From assembly GCA_029779375.1 (NCBI GenBank), contig JAKPAR010000073.1:1-10429 (forward strand): a stretch of 10,429 nucleotides of DNA, in the 5' to 3' direction. Shown piece after piece: positions 1 through 7,239 of the stretch. The stretch is from Bacillota bacterium. GTDB lineage: Bacteria > Bacillota > Clostridia > Tissierellales > Sporanaerobacteraceae. Numbering within the stretch: the stretch's first letter is position 1; each line of letters begins with the position of its first letter. Under the pieces are notes generated by a model. It saw only the letters and a program-made list of their open reading frames with translations, searched no databases and had not been told where the DNA came from. Both the position numbers and the translations under genes were made by a program.

Positions 1-741
1 GAATTTAAAAATGTATATTTTAAATACAACAAAAATAGTAGATATGTATTAGAAGATGTAAGTTTCTCGATAAATCCTGGAGAAACTTTAGCTATTATAG
101 GATCTACAGGTTCAGGCAAAACTACTTTAATCAACTTAATACCTAGATTTTACGACCCTATTAAAGGAATTGTAAAAATAGATGGAATTGATATCAAGGA
201 TATGGACCCTAAAGAATTGAGAGAAAAAATAGCTATGGTTCCTCAAAGAACTTTACTATTTACAGGTAGTATAAAAGAAAATATTAAATGGGGAAATGAA
301 AATGCTACGGACGAAAATGTAGAACAAGCAGCTAAAATTGCAAAAGCTCATGATTTTATCATGTCTTTTAATGAAGGCTATGATACATATTTAGGCCAAG
401 GAGGAGTGAATTTATCGGGAGGGCAAAAGCAAAGGATTGCTATAGCTAGAGCTATCATAAAAGAGCCTAAACTCTTAATTTTAGATGATAGTACTTCTGC
501 CTTAGATATGATTACAGAAAAACAAATAAAAAAGGAATTAAAAGAACATTTTAAAAATACCACTACCATAATGATAGCTCAAAGGATAACTTCTGTAATG
601 GATGCAGATAAAATTCTTGTGATGGATAAAGGCAAAATAGTTAGCATAGGAACTCATAATGAGCTTATGAAAAACTCAAAAACTTATATAGATATATATC
701 ACTCTCAAATTGGTAAGGAGGCAACAGATATTGGATCCTAA
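1..741 (+). CDS. ABC exporter subunit, ATP-binding domain (5' truncated), degenerate-site partner
   Basis: C-terminal nucleotide-binding domain of an ABCB/MsbA-type exporter half-transporter; the reading frame is open from base 1, so the membrane domain lies outside the window. Counting from the first codon, Walker A GSTGSGKT is at residues 34-41, the signature LSGGQ at 138-142, Walker B plus D-loop LDDSTSALD near 160-168, and the H-loop region AQR near 193-195. The catalytic Glu after Walker B is Asp, and the switch His is Gln, so this subunit's own Walker A/B should form the non-hydrolysing site of a heterodimer, as in BmrCD/LmrCD/TM287-288. The next gene supplies the complementary residues. 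The stop overlaps the start of that gene, which points to translational coupling. By family, the pair would export drugs, lipids or peptides across the cytoplasmic membrane; the substrate cannot be read from sequence. Confidence 0.95.
   Translation, partial: EFKNVYFKYNKNSRYVLEDVSFSINPGETLAIIGSTGSGKTTLINLIPRFYDPIKGIVKIDGIDIKDMDPKELREKIAMVPQRTLLFTGSIKENIKWGNENATDENVEQAAKIAKAHDFIMSFNEGYDTYLGQGGVNLSGGQKQRIAIARAIIKEPKLLILDDSTSALDMITEKQIKKELKEHFKNTTTIMIAQRITSVMDADKILVMDKGKIVSIGTHNELMKNSKTYIDIYHSQIGKEATDIGS
715..721 (+). promoter_or_regulatory. Shine-Dalgarno that sets a TTG start for the second ABC subunit
   Basis: AAGGAGG lies inside the end of the upstream ABC gene, 9 nt before a TTG at 731. This favours TTG 731 over the in-frame TTG at 710, which lies upstream of this motif, and over ATG 791, whose nearest AGGAGG is about 13 nt away. 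Confidence 0.7.
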
Positions 742-2569
742 ATATAGTACAAGAAGAACTGGGAAATTTTCAGGAGGCAGAAATTCAGTAATGCCTGTCG
801 AAAAACCCAAGAATATAAAATACACTTTAAATAGATTGTGGGGATTTTTTAAAGCTGAGAAATTTAAGCTTTTCATAATATTTTTATTGATACTGATATC
901 TGGAGTATTAAATCTATCAGTTCCATTTTTAATTGGGAAAGCCATAGATGCAATATTTCCTGGAGTACATTCTGTAAAATTTGACAAATTAAATACTATA
1001 GCTATGGTATTGCTATTTATATATATATTAAATAGCATATTGACTTTTTTGCAAGAATATATGGTTGCAGGAATTTCTCAAAGAATAGTATATGATATAA
1101 GAGAAAGTTTATTTAATAAACTTCAAACTTTACCTATTATATTTTTTGATACTACTACCCATGGAGAGCTTATGAGCAGATTGACTAATGATATAGATGA
1201 TATAAGTACTACTATATCTCAATCTATCATACAGCTTATGTCTTCTATAGTAAATATAGTTGGCTCTTTAGCTATGATGCTATATTTAAGTAAATTGATG
1301 ACTATAGCTAGTCTTGTAACAGTTCCTATGGTATATTTCCTTACAAAAACTGTTGCCAACAAGACAAAAATATTATTTAAAGAACAACAACAAGCTTTAG
1401 GTATGTTAAATGGACATATTGAAGAAACCATAGGTGGAATCAGTGTAGTAAAAGCTTTTAACAAACAAAACAAAGTAATAGATGAATTTATATCTCAAAA
1501 CAATAAATTAAGGGATATAGGAATTAAAGCACAAATTTGGTCAGGATTTATCATGCCTATCATGAATGTTATAGGTAATTTGGGTTTTACAGTTGTAGCT
1601 ATATTGGGAGGAGTATTGGCCGTAAAAGGAAAAATTTCTGTAGGCATAATAGCAAGCTTTATATCATATTCTAAACAATTTACTAGACCATTAAATGAAT
1701 TGGCAAGTACTTTCAATACATTGCAATCAGGTATAGCAGGAGCTGAAAGAGTATTTGAAATATTGGATGAAGAGGAGGAAAGAAAAGACTCTAAAGATTC
1801 AATTGTTGCAGAACAAATTAAAGGGCAAGTGGAATTTAAAAATGTTAGTTTCGAATATGAAAAAGGAGAAAATGTCCTTAAAAATGTGTCTTTTAAAGTA
1901 GAGGCTGGAGAAAACATTGCTTTGGTAGGGCCTACTGGTGCTGGGAAAACTACAATAGTGAACTTATTGACAGGATTTTATGAAATAAAAAAAGGTGAAA
2001 TATTAATTGATGGAATAAATATTAGAAACTATCAAAAGGATAGCTTGAGAAAAATATTTGGGATGGTTTTACAAGATACCTATTTATTTTCAGGAACTGT
2101 AAAGGAAAATATAAGATATGGAAAGCTAGATGCTACTGACGAAGAAATAAAAATAGCTGCCAAAATGTCTAATGCAGATGAATTTATAGATAGATTGCCT
2201 AATGGTTATGATACTATGCTTTATGAGGGAGGTACAAATTTAAGTCAAGGACAAAGACAGCTATTAGCTATTTCTAGAGCTGTTTTGGCTAATCCAAAAA
2301 TACTTATACTTGATGAAGCTACTTCTAGTGTGGATACAAGAACAGAATTAAAAATTCAAGAAGCCATGGCTAAACTTATGAAAAATCGTACTACTTTCAT
2401 AATAGCTCATCGTCTTAGTACAATTAGAGATGCAGATACAATAATGGTGATAGACAAAGGACAAATTATAGAAAAAGGTAATCACAAACAACTCATGGAT
2501 AAAAGAGGGTTTTATTACAATTTGTATACAGCTCAAGGGGATAGTTCTTCCACATCTCTTATTCTATAA
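731..2569 (+). CDS. ABC exporter subunit (membrane domain + ATPase), catalytic-site partner
   Basis: Full-length half-transporter of about 612 residues, the usual size for the ABCB exporter family. After a basic, Gly-containing N-terminus come about six hydrophobic segments (roughly residues 45-315) forming the transmembrane domain, with the coupling-helix region FFDTTTHGELMSRL near 138-151. The ATPase domain follows: Walker A GPTGAGKT at about 400-407, Walker B ending LDEATSS with catalytic Glu near 529, and the switch His in AHRLST near 560. Its signature is LSQGQ rather than LSGGQ, which is expected on the subunit that completes the degenerate ATP site of its partner. The TTG start at 731 is chosen for its Shine-Dalgarno; the gene overlaps the upstream stop by 11 nt. 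It ends tail-to-tail with the opposite-strand GNAT gene. Heterodimeric multidrug-type exporter is a firm family call; substrate unknown. Confidence 0.96.
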   Translation: MDPKYSTRRTGKFSGGRNSVMPVEKPKNIKYTLNRLWGFFKAEKFKLFIIFLLILISGVLNLSVPFLIGKAIDAIFPGVHSVKFDKLNTIAMVLLFIYILNSILTFLQEYMVAGISQRIVYDIRESLFNKLQTLPIIFFDTTTHGELMSRLTNDIDDISTTISQSIIQLMSSIVNIVGSLAMMLYLSKLMTIASLVTVPMVYFLTKTVANKTKILFKEQQQALGMLNGHIEETIGGISVVKAFNKQNKVIDEFISQNNKLRDIGIKAQIWSGFIMPIMNVIGNLGFTVVAILGGVLAVKGKISVGIIASFISYSKQFTRPLNELASTFNTLQSGIAGAERVFEILDEEEERKDSKDSIVAEQIKGQVEFKNVSFEYEKGENVLKNVSFKVEAGENIALVGPTGAGKTTIVNLLTGFYEIKKGEILIDGINIRNYQKDSLRKIFGMVLQDTYLFSGTVKENIRYGKLDATDEEIKIAAKMSNADEFIDRLPNGYDTMLYEGGTNLSQGQRQLLAISRAVLANPKILILDEATSSVDTRTELKIQEAMAKLMKNRTTFIIAHRLSTIRDADTIMVIDKGQIIEKGNHKQLMDKRGFYYNLYTAQGDSSSTSLIL

Positions 2570-3067
2570 AATTTTTTCAAAAGCTATTCTTTTGCTTCCA
2601 TCCTCTAAGTAAATTATTCCACAGTACTCAAATTTGTTTTTCTTAAGTAATTTCTGCATAGCCAAATTTTCTTCATGAGTATCCACTTTGATACTGTGTA
2701 CACCCTTATCTAAACACATTTCCTCTACTTTTCCCATGATTGCAGTTGCAAGTCCCTGCCTTTTATATTTTGGATCAATTGCCATCCTGTGAACAACTGC
2801 ATATTCATTGTTGCTGATCCATTTGCCATTATAAATATGCTCATAAGTCTTTTCTCCATCAAAAGAGATAGATACAGTTCCAATTATGGTATCATCCTCC
2901 AACAAAACATATCCATTTTCATTTTTTATATCCATAAGTATGGTTTCTGTATTAGGATAATTGTTTTGCCACTGATCAATTCCCTGTTCTTTGAAATGCT
3001 TTTGTGCCTGTTTAATGATATTCATTATATTATCAATATCTGATTCAACAGCTTTTCGAAATTCCAA
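2564..3067 (-). CDS. GNAT family N-acetyltransferase
   Basis: A 167-residue single-domain GNAT protein, predicted to move an acetyl group from acetyl-CoA to an amine. The N-terminal strand and helix (EFRKAVESDIDNIMNII) and a QWQNNYP segment are followed by the core strand HRMAIDPKYKRQGLAT; the RQGLAT turn (about residues 103-108) is the pyrophosphate-binding motif A. A later segment, HEENLAMQKLLKKNKFEYCG, is typical of motif B. The start is taken as TTG 3067, because AAAGGA lies 9 nt upstream and the domain then begins at the usual place. An in-frame ATG at 3085 would add six residues but has no visible Shine-Dalgarno. The gene appears monocistronic. Substrate is not predictable; a small molecule or a protein N-terminus are both possible. 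Confidence 0.92.
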   Translation of the reverse strand: MEFRKAVESDIDNIMNIIKQAQKHFKEQGIDQWQNNYPNTETILMDIKNENGYVLLEDDTIIGTVSISFDGEKTYEHIYNGKWISNNEYAVVHRMAIDPKYKRQGLATAIMGKVEEMCLDKGVHSIKVDTHEENLAMQKLLKKNKFEYCGIIYLEDGSKRIAFEKIL

Positions 3068-3076
3068 TATTATCAG

Positions 3077-3082
3077 TCCTTT
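3077..3082 (-). promoter_or_regulatory. Shine-Dalgarno supporting the TTG start of the GNAT gene
   Basis: On the minus strand AAAGGA stands 9 nt before TTG 3067. It lies inside the six-residue extension that an ATG 3085 start would give, so the two starts are mutually informative and TTG is preferred. Confidence 0.5.
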
Positions 3083-3129
3083 CATTTCACAAAATTTTTT
3101 TTACTCCACAAATATTTCCTATAGATTTT

Positions 3130-3158
3130 ATAATAACACAAATCTTTTAATGCATAAA
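3130..3158 (-). promoter_or_regulatory. Weak candidate promoter for the GNAT gene
   Basis: On the minus strand a TATTAT -10 (3130-3135) lies 17 nt after TTTATG (3153-3158), between the hyp-operon terminator and the GNAT start. The -35 matches the consensus at only three positions, and the region is so AT-rich that other pairings exist. Confidence 0.3.
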
Positions 3159-3167
3159 TTTTTATTT

Positions 3168-3203
3168 AAAAAAGTCAAGATTTAATATTAAACCTTGACT
3201 TTT
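3168..3203 (-). terminator. Rho-independent terminator of the hypB-oxidoreductase-hypA operon
   Basis: AAAAGTCAAG (3170-3179) pairs perfectly with CTTGACTTTT (3194-3203). The loop itself contains a small palindrome, TTTAATATTAAA. On the minus strand the hairpin runs into six consecutive T residues (3173-3168), giving a U-tract partly shared with the stem. It sits 36 nt beyond the hypA stop. Confidence 0.75.
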
Positions 3204-3239
3204 AAGAATTAAATTTTTATATTTTTATATTTTTCTATT

Positions 3240-3581
3240 TTAATAGGCGACAATCTCTTTGATCATTAGTTCCCTACCACCAAGAAGCTCCCAATCCTTG
3301 CTTCCACATTTTGGACATTGTTTGTTGGATGTAAGCAAATTAAATACTTTGTTGCAATTTTTACATATGCAATTGCCTGGCAATATCTCAATTTCTAGTT
3401 CTGTATCCTGCAAAAGAGTACCATCCACTGCAGCTGGATAACAGTCCTCTACATATTTAGGTATCACAGAAGACAATTCTCCAATTTGAAGTACTAATTT
3501 TTCAATATTTGTAACCTCATTTTCATTTGCAAAATCTTCAACTATTTTTACTATTTGAATTATAACTCCCAATTCATGCAA
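3240..3581 (-). CDS. hypA: Hydrogenase maturation nickel metallochaperone HypA
   Basis: A 113-residue protein, normal HypA length. HypA binds nickel through its N-terminal Met-His and hands it, with HypB, to the large subunit of [NiFe]-hydrogenase (or to urease in some bacteria). The N-terminus is MHELGV, so the nickel ligand His2 is present. A zinc-ribbon is formed by CKNC (Cys73, Cys76) and CPKC (Cys89, Cys92). The start codon is TTG: only this start gives the required MHE terminus, and GAGGTGA (3588-3594) lies 6 nt upstream, overlapping the stop of the preceding gene. It is the last gene of the operon, 12 nt after the Fe-S flavoprotein. An extra Cys71 just before the ribbon is a small variation. 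Family identity is secure; the client enzyme is not in the window. Confidence 0.95.
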   Translation of the reverse strand: MHELGVIIQIVKIVEDFANENEVTNIEKLVLQIGELSSVIPKYVEDCYPAAVDGTLLQDTELEIEILPGNCICKNCNKVFNLLTSNKQCPKCGSKDWELLGGRELMIKEIVAY

Positions 3582-3593
3582 ATAAGCTCACCT

Positions 3594-6281
3594 CTATTTT
3601 TTATTTGAGCCAGTAAGTGTCTTTTTAATACTATGAGTCACCATTCTACCTTTACGAGCAATCATGTTTTTAACAATCACTGGTTTAAGCTTTTCAAAAG
3701 GCACATTTTGAACATCGTATCTTCTCACAAGAGATATAGCGTCAAATTTGCATCTAGTTGTACATGCACCACAACCTACGCACATATATTCATCTACAAC
3801 TGTAGCACCACAACCAAGACAACGTTCTGTTTCCTTCTTAACTTGTTCTTCTGTAAATGTAGCACGCAAATCCTCGAAAGATGTTTTTGCTTTAGCTCCA
3901 TCTACATAATCTGTTCTCTGTCTTGGAAGTCGGTCATATTCGTCAAAATCTAAAACTGACTTATCAAATGCACGATATTCTCTTCTGTCACGACCTATAA
4001 GCAAATCTTGTCCTGGGTGAACATATCTGTGAATTGAAATTGCTCCTTCTTTGCCCAATGCAATAGCATCTATGGCAAATTTAGGTCCAGTCACTACATC
4101 TCCACCTGCAAACACATCTGCTTCTCCCGTCTGAAGAGTAGCTTGATCTACTTTAACCGTCTTGTTGGGATTTAATTCCATTTTCAAACCTTCTAGTAGC
4201 CCTCCCCAATCAATTGCTTGACCTATTGAAAGCAGCACTGTATCTGCCTTAACAATTTTAGTTTCATTTTCATCAAATTTAGGATTAAATCTCTTATTTT
4301 CGTCAAAAACTGAAATGCATTTTTTAAATTCTACACCTACAACACGACCATTTTTTGTAACAATGCGTTTAGGTCCCCAGGAATTGTTAATTCCAATATC
4401 TTCTGACATTGCTTCTTCAATTTCTTCATCAAGAGCTGGCATCTCTTTTCTACTTTCAAGACAGAACATATCAACCTTTGAAGCTCCAACTCTTGTAGCT
4501 GTTCTTGCAACATCAATAGCAACATTACCACCACCGATTACAACAACATTTCCTCCAAGTTTCACTTCATTGCCTAAATTTACATTTCGCAAGAAATCAA
4601 CGCCCGTGAAAACACCTTCTGCCTCTTCGCCTTCAATACCAAGTTTTCTGCCTGATTGAGCTCCAATTGCAATATAAAATGCTTCATATCCTTGTTTCCT
4701 CAAATCATCAAGACTTATATCTTTACCCACTTCAACACCGGTCTTAAACTCTACCCCCAGTTCTTTTAAGATATCTATTTCTGCATTTACCACATCTTTT
4801 CCCAATCTATAGGATGGAATTCCAAGAGTCAACATACCTCCAAGAACATTTTGTTTTTCAAATACTGTTACCTTGTATCCATCAATAGCTAGATAATATG
4901 CACAGGAAAGCCCTGATGGTCCAGCTCCTACAATAGCAATTTTATTTCCATATTCATGTCTCAATTTTGGCACATATCGGTACTCTGCATTTAAATCCTG
5001 TTCAGCAATAAATTTTTTGATTTCGTCTATTGCAACAGGATCATCAACATTTCCTCTAGTACATGCAGATTCACAACTCCTAGGACATATACGTCCACAT
5101 ACTGCAGGAAATGGATTTTCTTTTTTGATAAGTTCTAAAGCTTCTTTGTATCTTCCTTGAGAAGCCAATTTAATATAACCTTGAACAGAAATGTGAGCTG
5201 GACACTGAGTCTTGCAAGGACTTGTTCCTGTATCTAAAACATTTTTCCTATTTGTACGATAATCTGGATTCCATTTGTCTGGACCCCATTTTGTATTGGA
5301 TGGCAAATCCTCTCTTTTCTCAACAACTTGAGCTTCGGCACATAATTTTTGTCCCAGTTTCAAGGCATTTACAGGGCAAACCTGAACACATTCTCCACAA
5401 GCAACACATTTATCCTTATCAACATGAGAAACATAATTAGAACGCACCATATCATTATTTAAAAACATTTCTGCAGTCCTTAGGGATAAGCAACTACATC
5501 CACAACAATTGCAAATTGCATGAGTTTTCCCTGGCCCATCTGTATTTGGTATTTGATGCATAAGACCATTTTCTTCCGCTCTCTTTATGATTTCAAAAGC
5601 TTCTTCTCGAGTAATCTGTCTGCCCCTGCCCGTACGAATATAAAACTCTGCAGCATGACCCATTTGAATACACATGTCTTCCTTTAAATGTCCGCACCCT
5701 TCTCCCATAGCCTCTCTAACTGTACGACAAGCACAATCTGAAACTGAAAAAATTTCATTTTCATTGAGATATTTTGAAACTTCCTCATAAGAGGCCCTTC
5801 TAGTTTCACCATCAATAGCCATCTCAATTGGTATGACACGCATAAGGCCTGTCCCTATAGGAAAAACACCAGCTGTTTGAGGACCTCTAACCTTTCCGTA
5901 TGCGTCAAAAGCTTCAGCAAGTTGTGGATACTTTTTGACATTTTCCCTGTTGTTAACTATCATTTCCATAACCCCTGGAACCCAAATCTCAAGCCAATAC
6001 TTATCAACACCTTCTTTTTTACCAACAAAGCAAACGCCAGCAACTGCCAATTCCCACAATATCCTCTTTGTATCTTTTAAAGATCTACCACACAGTGGAG
6101 CTACTTCTTCTGCACTTTTAGGATTTCTAAATTCCAGACAAAGGCCTACTTCTGCCATTTCATCTGTAACAATAGGTTCTAAAATCAGATATTCAGGATC
6201 TGAATAGGTATAGGCTGATTTAGAACCTGATTTTTTTCCACCAATATGATTGGCAAGTTCTAATACTTTTGGATTGCCCAT
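3594..6281 (-). CDS. Multi-cluster Fe-S, FAD- and NAD(P)-dependent oxidoreductase (GltD/NfnB-like core with ferredoxin domains)
   Basis: An 895-residue soluble electron-transfer protein. Residues 1-130 have no clear catalytic motif (30-105 might be winged-helix-like). Residues 140-280 are Cys-rich: SDCACR (Cys183, Cys185), GEGCGH (196), Cys204 and CNCCGCSC (257-264). A 4Fe-4S module follows (Cys292, 295, 298, 302). Next is the N-terminal Fe-S region of the glutamate-synthase small-subunit family (Cys356, 360, 395, 399, 403, 407), then the FAD motif GAGPSG (452-457), the NAD(P) motif GGGNVA (583-588) and the second FAD motif AGGDVVTG near 725. The C-terminus adds CLGC (821-824) and a ferredoxin motif with Cys834, 837, 840, 844. 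By family it should pass electrons between NAD(P)H, FAD and Fe-S partners; the true partner is unknown. It lies between hypB (22 nt) and hypA (12 nt). ATG start with GGGGGG 7 nt upstream. No glutamate-synthase large subunit is present, so gltD naming is avoided. Confidence 0.9.
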   Translation of the reverse strand: MGNPKVLELANHIGGKKSGSKSAYTYSDPEYLILEPIVTDEMAEVGLCLEFRNPKSAEEVAPLCGRSLKDTKRILWELAVAGVCFVGKKEGVDKYWLEIWVPGVMEMIVNNRENVKKYPQLAEAFDAYGKVRGPQTAGVFPIGTGLMRVIPIEMAIDGETRRASYEEVSKYLNENEIFSVSDCACRTVREAMGEGCGHLKEDMCIQMGHAAEFYIRTGRGRQITREEAFEIIKRAEENGLMHQIPNTDGPGKTHAICNCCGCSCLSLRTAEMFLNNDMVRSNYVSHVDKDKCVACGECVQVCPVNALKLGQKLCAEAQVVEKREDLPSNTKWGPDKWNPDYRTNRKNVLDTGTSPCKTQCPAHISVQGYIKLASQGRYKEALELIKKENPFPAVCGRICPRSCESACTRGNVDDPVAIDEIKKFIAEQDLNAEYRYVPKLRHEYGNKIAIVGAGPSGLSCAYYLAIDGYKVTVFEKQNVLGGMLTLGIPSYRLGKDVVNAEIDILKELGVEFKTGVEVGKDISLDDLRKQGYEAFYIAIGAQSGRKLGIEGEEAEGVFTGVDFLRNVNLGNEVKLGGNVVVIGGGNVAIDVARTATRVGASKVDMFCLESRKEMPALDEEIEEAMSEDIGINNSWGPKRIVTKNGRVVGVEFKKCISVFDENKRFNPKFDENETKIVKADTVLLSIGQAIDWGGLLEGLKMELNPNKTVKVDQATLQTGEADVFAGGDVVTGPKFAIDAIALGKEGAISIHRYVHPGQDLLIGRDRREYRAFDKSVLDFDEYDRLPRQRTDYVDGAKAKTSFEDLRATFTEEQVKKETERCLGCGATVVDEYMCVGCGACTTRCKFDAISLVRRYDVQNVPFEKLKPVIVKNMIARKGRMVTHSIKKTLTGSNKK

Positions 6282-6303
6282 TTATTTTCCCCCCACGATT
6301 ATA

Positions 6304-6975
6304 TTATTGTTCCTTCCAATTTTTCACTTCAGTGCGAATCCAGTTCGCCCATTCTTCAATTCCCTCTCCTGTTTTTGCAGAAATAGGAATGATTTTAATA
6401 TTTGGATTTAAATGTTTTGCACGTTTCTTAACTGCTTCTAAATCAAAATCAAAATACTCCAATGTATCAATTTTGTTAATCAGCAATACATCGACAATTG
6501 AAAACATCAAAGGATATTTTAAAGGCTTATCATCTCCCTCTGGCACACTTAAAATCATGGCATTTTTAGATGCACCAGTATCAAACTCCGCTGGACATAC
6601 TAGATTGCCTACATTCTCCAAAATAACAAAATCAAGTCCTTCTGCTTCAAGCCCCAATAATCCTTGTCTAGTCATATCCGCATCTAAATGACACATACCC
6701 CCTGTATGTAACTGTATGACTTTTGCACCAGTTTTAGCCACTGCATGAGCATCTACATCAGAATCAATATCTGCCTCCATGACACCTATACTCATCTCTG
6801 ATTTCAATGCTTCAATAGTTCTTAAAACCGTAGTCGTTTTACCTGAACCTGGTGAACTCATGAGATTCAATAAAAAAATCTTGTCCTTTTTAAGTTCCTC
6901 CCTAAGTAAATCTGCTTGTCGATTGTTGTTTTCAAATACACTTTCCTTGATTTCTAGAACTTTAAAGGTTTTCAT
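6304..6975 (-). CDS. hypB: Hydrogenase nickel incorporation GTPase HypB
   Basis: A 223-residue SIMIBI-class GTPase that drives nickel transfer from HypA/HypB into the hydrogenase large subunit. Visible motifs, numbered from the ATG, are the P-loop GSGKTT (43-48), EADIDSDVDA after strand 2, GMCHLDAD with the metal-binding Cys95 and His96, ENVGNLVCP with Cys127, and the guanine-specificity motif NKID (167-170). It lacks both the N-terminal Cys-containing high-affinity nickel motif of the E. coli type and the His-rich stretch of storage-type HypB, so it is the short form. ATG 6975 is chosen because GAGGTGG lies 8 nt upstream; a GTG at 6987 falls inside that Shine-Dalgarno. It is the first gene of the operon, with a strong promoter about 80 nt upstream. 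Confidence 0.96.
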   Translation of the reverse strand: MKTFKVLEIKESVFENNNRQADLLREELKKDKIFLLNLMSSPGSGKTTTVLRTIEALKSEMSIGVMEADIDSDVDAHAVAKTGAKVIQLHTGGMCHLDADMTRQGLLGLEAEGLDFVILENVGNLVCPAEFDTGASKNAMILSVPEGDDKPLKYPLMFSIVDVLLINKIDTLEYFDFDLEAVKKRAKHLNPNIKIIPISAKTGEGIEEWANWIRTEVKNWKEQ

Positions 6976-7057
6976 ACAATATTCCACCTCTCCATAATTT
7001 TTTTGACCTTAAAATACCAAAAATATCTCCAAAAATTCTTATTTTTCTAATATTTTA

Positions 7058-7086
7058 ATTGTATTAAAAACAAAAATAGCTGTCAA
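7058..7086 (-). promoter_or_regulatory. Near-consensus sigma-A promoter of the hypB operon
   Basis: On the minus strand TTGACA (7081-7086) is followed after exactly 17 nt by TACAAT (7058-7063). The -35 is perfect and the -10 matches at five of six positions. Transcription should start near 7051, leaving about 75 nt of AT-rich leader before hypB in which I recognise no riboswitch. The -35 box abuts the hairpin of the upstream operon's terminator and shares two bases with its T-tract. Confidence 0.75.
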
Positions 7087-7126
7087 AAAATAATAATGTT
7101 GGAATTTAAACGTTTTCCAACATTAT
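7085..7126 (-). terminator. Rho-independent terminator of the transposase-like/FAD oxidoreductase operon
   Basis: A perfect 12-bp stem, ATAATGTTGGAA (7093-7104) with TTCCAACATTAT (7115-7126), has a 10-nt loop. On the minus strand it is followed by TA and then six T residues (7090-7085). It lies about 115 nt beyond the stop at 7240. The 113 nt between stop and hairpin show no gene. Confidence 0.8.
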
Positions 7127-7239
7127 GTTTCAAGTTTAGTTTACAGTTATATGCTAAATAAACCCCTATACTTTGACAATTTATAAACAATGTGTGTAAC
7201 TTTCACTCCAAAGCAAAAAAGACTTACAATAAAAACTTT

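Noticed and set aside
2578..2594. CAAAAG-CTATT-CTTTTG hairpin at the end of the ABC operon, as a possible terminator
   Set aside because: The stem is only 6 bp and neither strand has a T-tract directly after it; it also lies within the GNAT coding sequence.
4315..4659. Open frames on the plus strand opposite the oxidoreductase, hypB and GNAT genes
   Set aside because: They lie wholly within strongly supported genes, have no Shine-Dalgarno of note and read as Ser/Thr/Phe-rich low-information protein, as expected of antisense frames.
3594..6281. Naming the large flavoprotein gltD or glutamate synthase
   Set aside because: Only the central third matches that family; there is no large subunit nearby, and the extra Fe-S regions and hyp context argue for a different electron-transfer role.
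6976..7057. A riboswitch or nickel-responsive operator in the hypB leader
   Set aside because: The leader is AT-rich with only weak self-complementarity, and I see no recognisable riboswitch core or clear NikR/Nur-type palindrome.
7173..7201. TTGACA on the plus strand downstream of the FAD oxidoreductase gene, as a possible promoter
   Set aside because: At 17-nt spacing the -10 would read GTAACT, a poor match, and no plus-strand gene or RNA structure follows.
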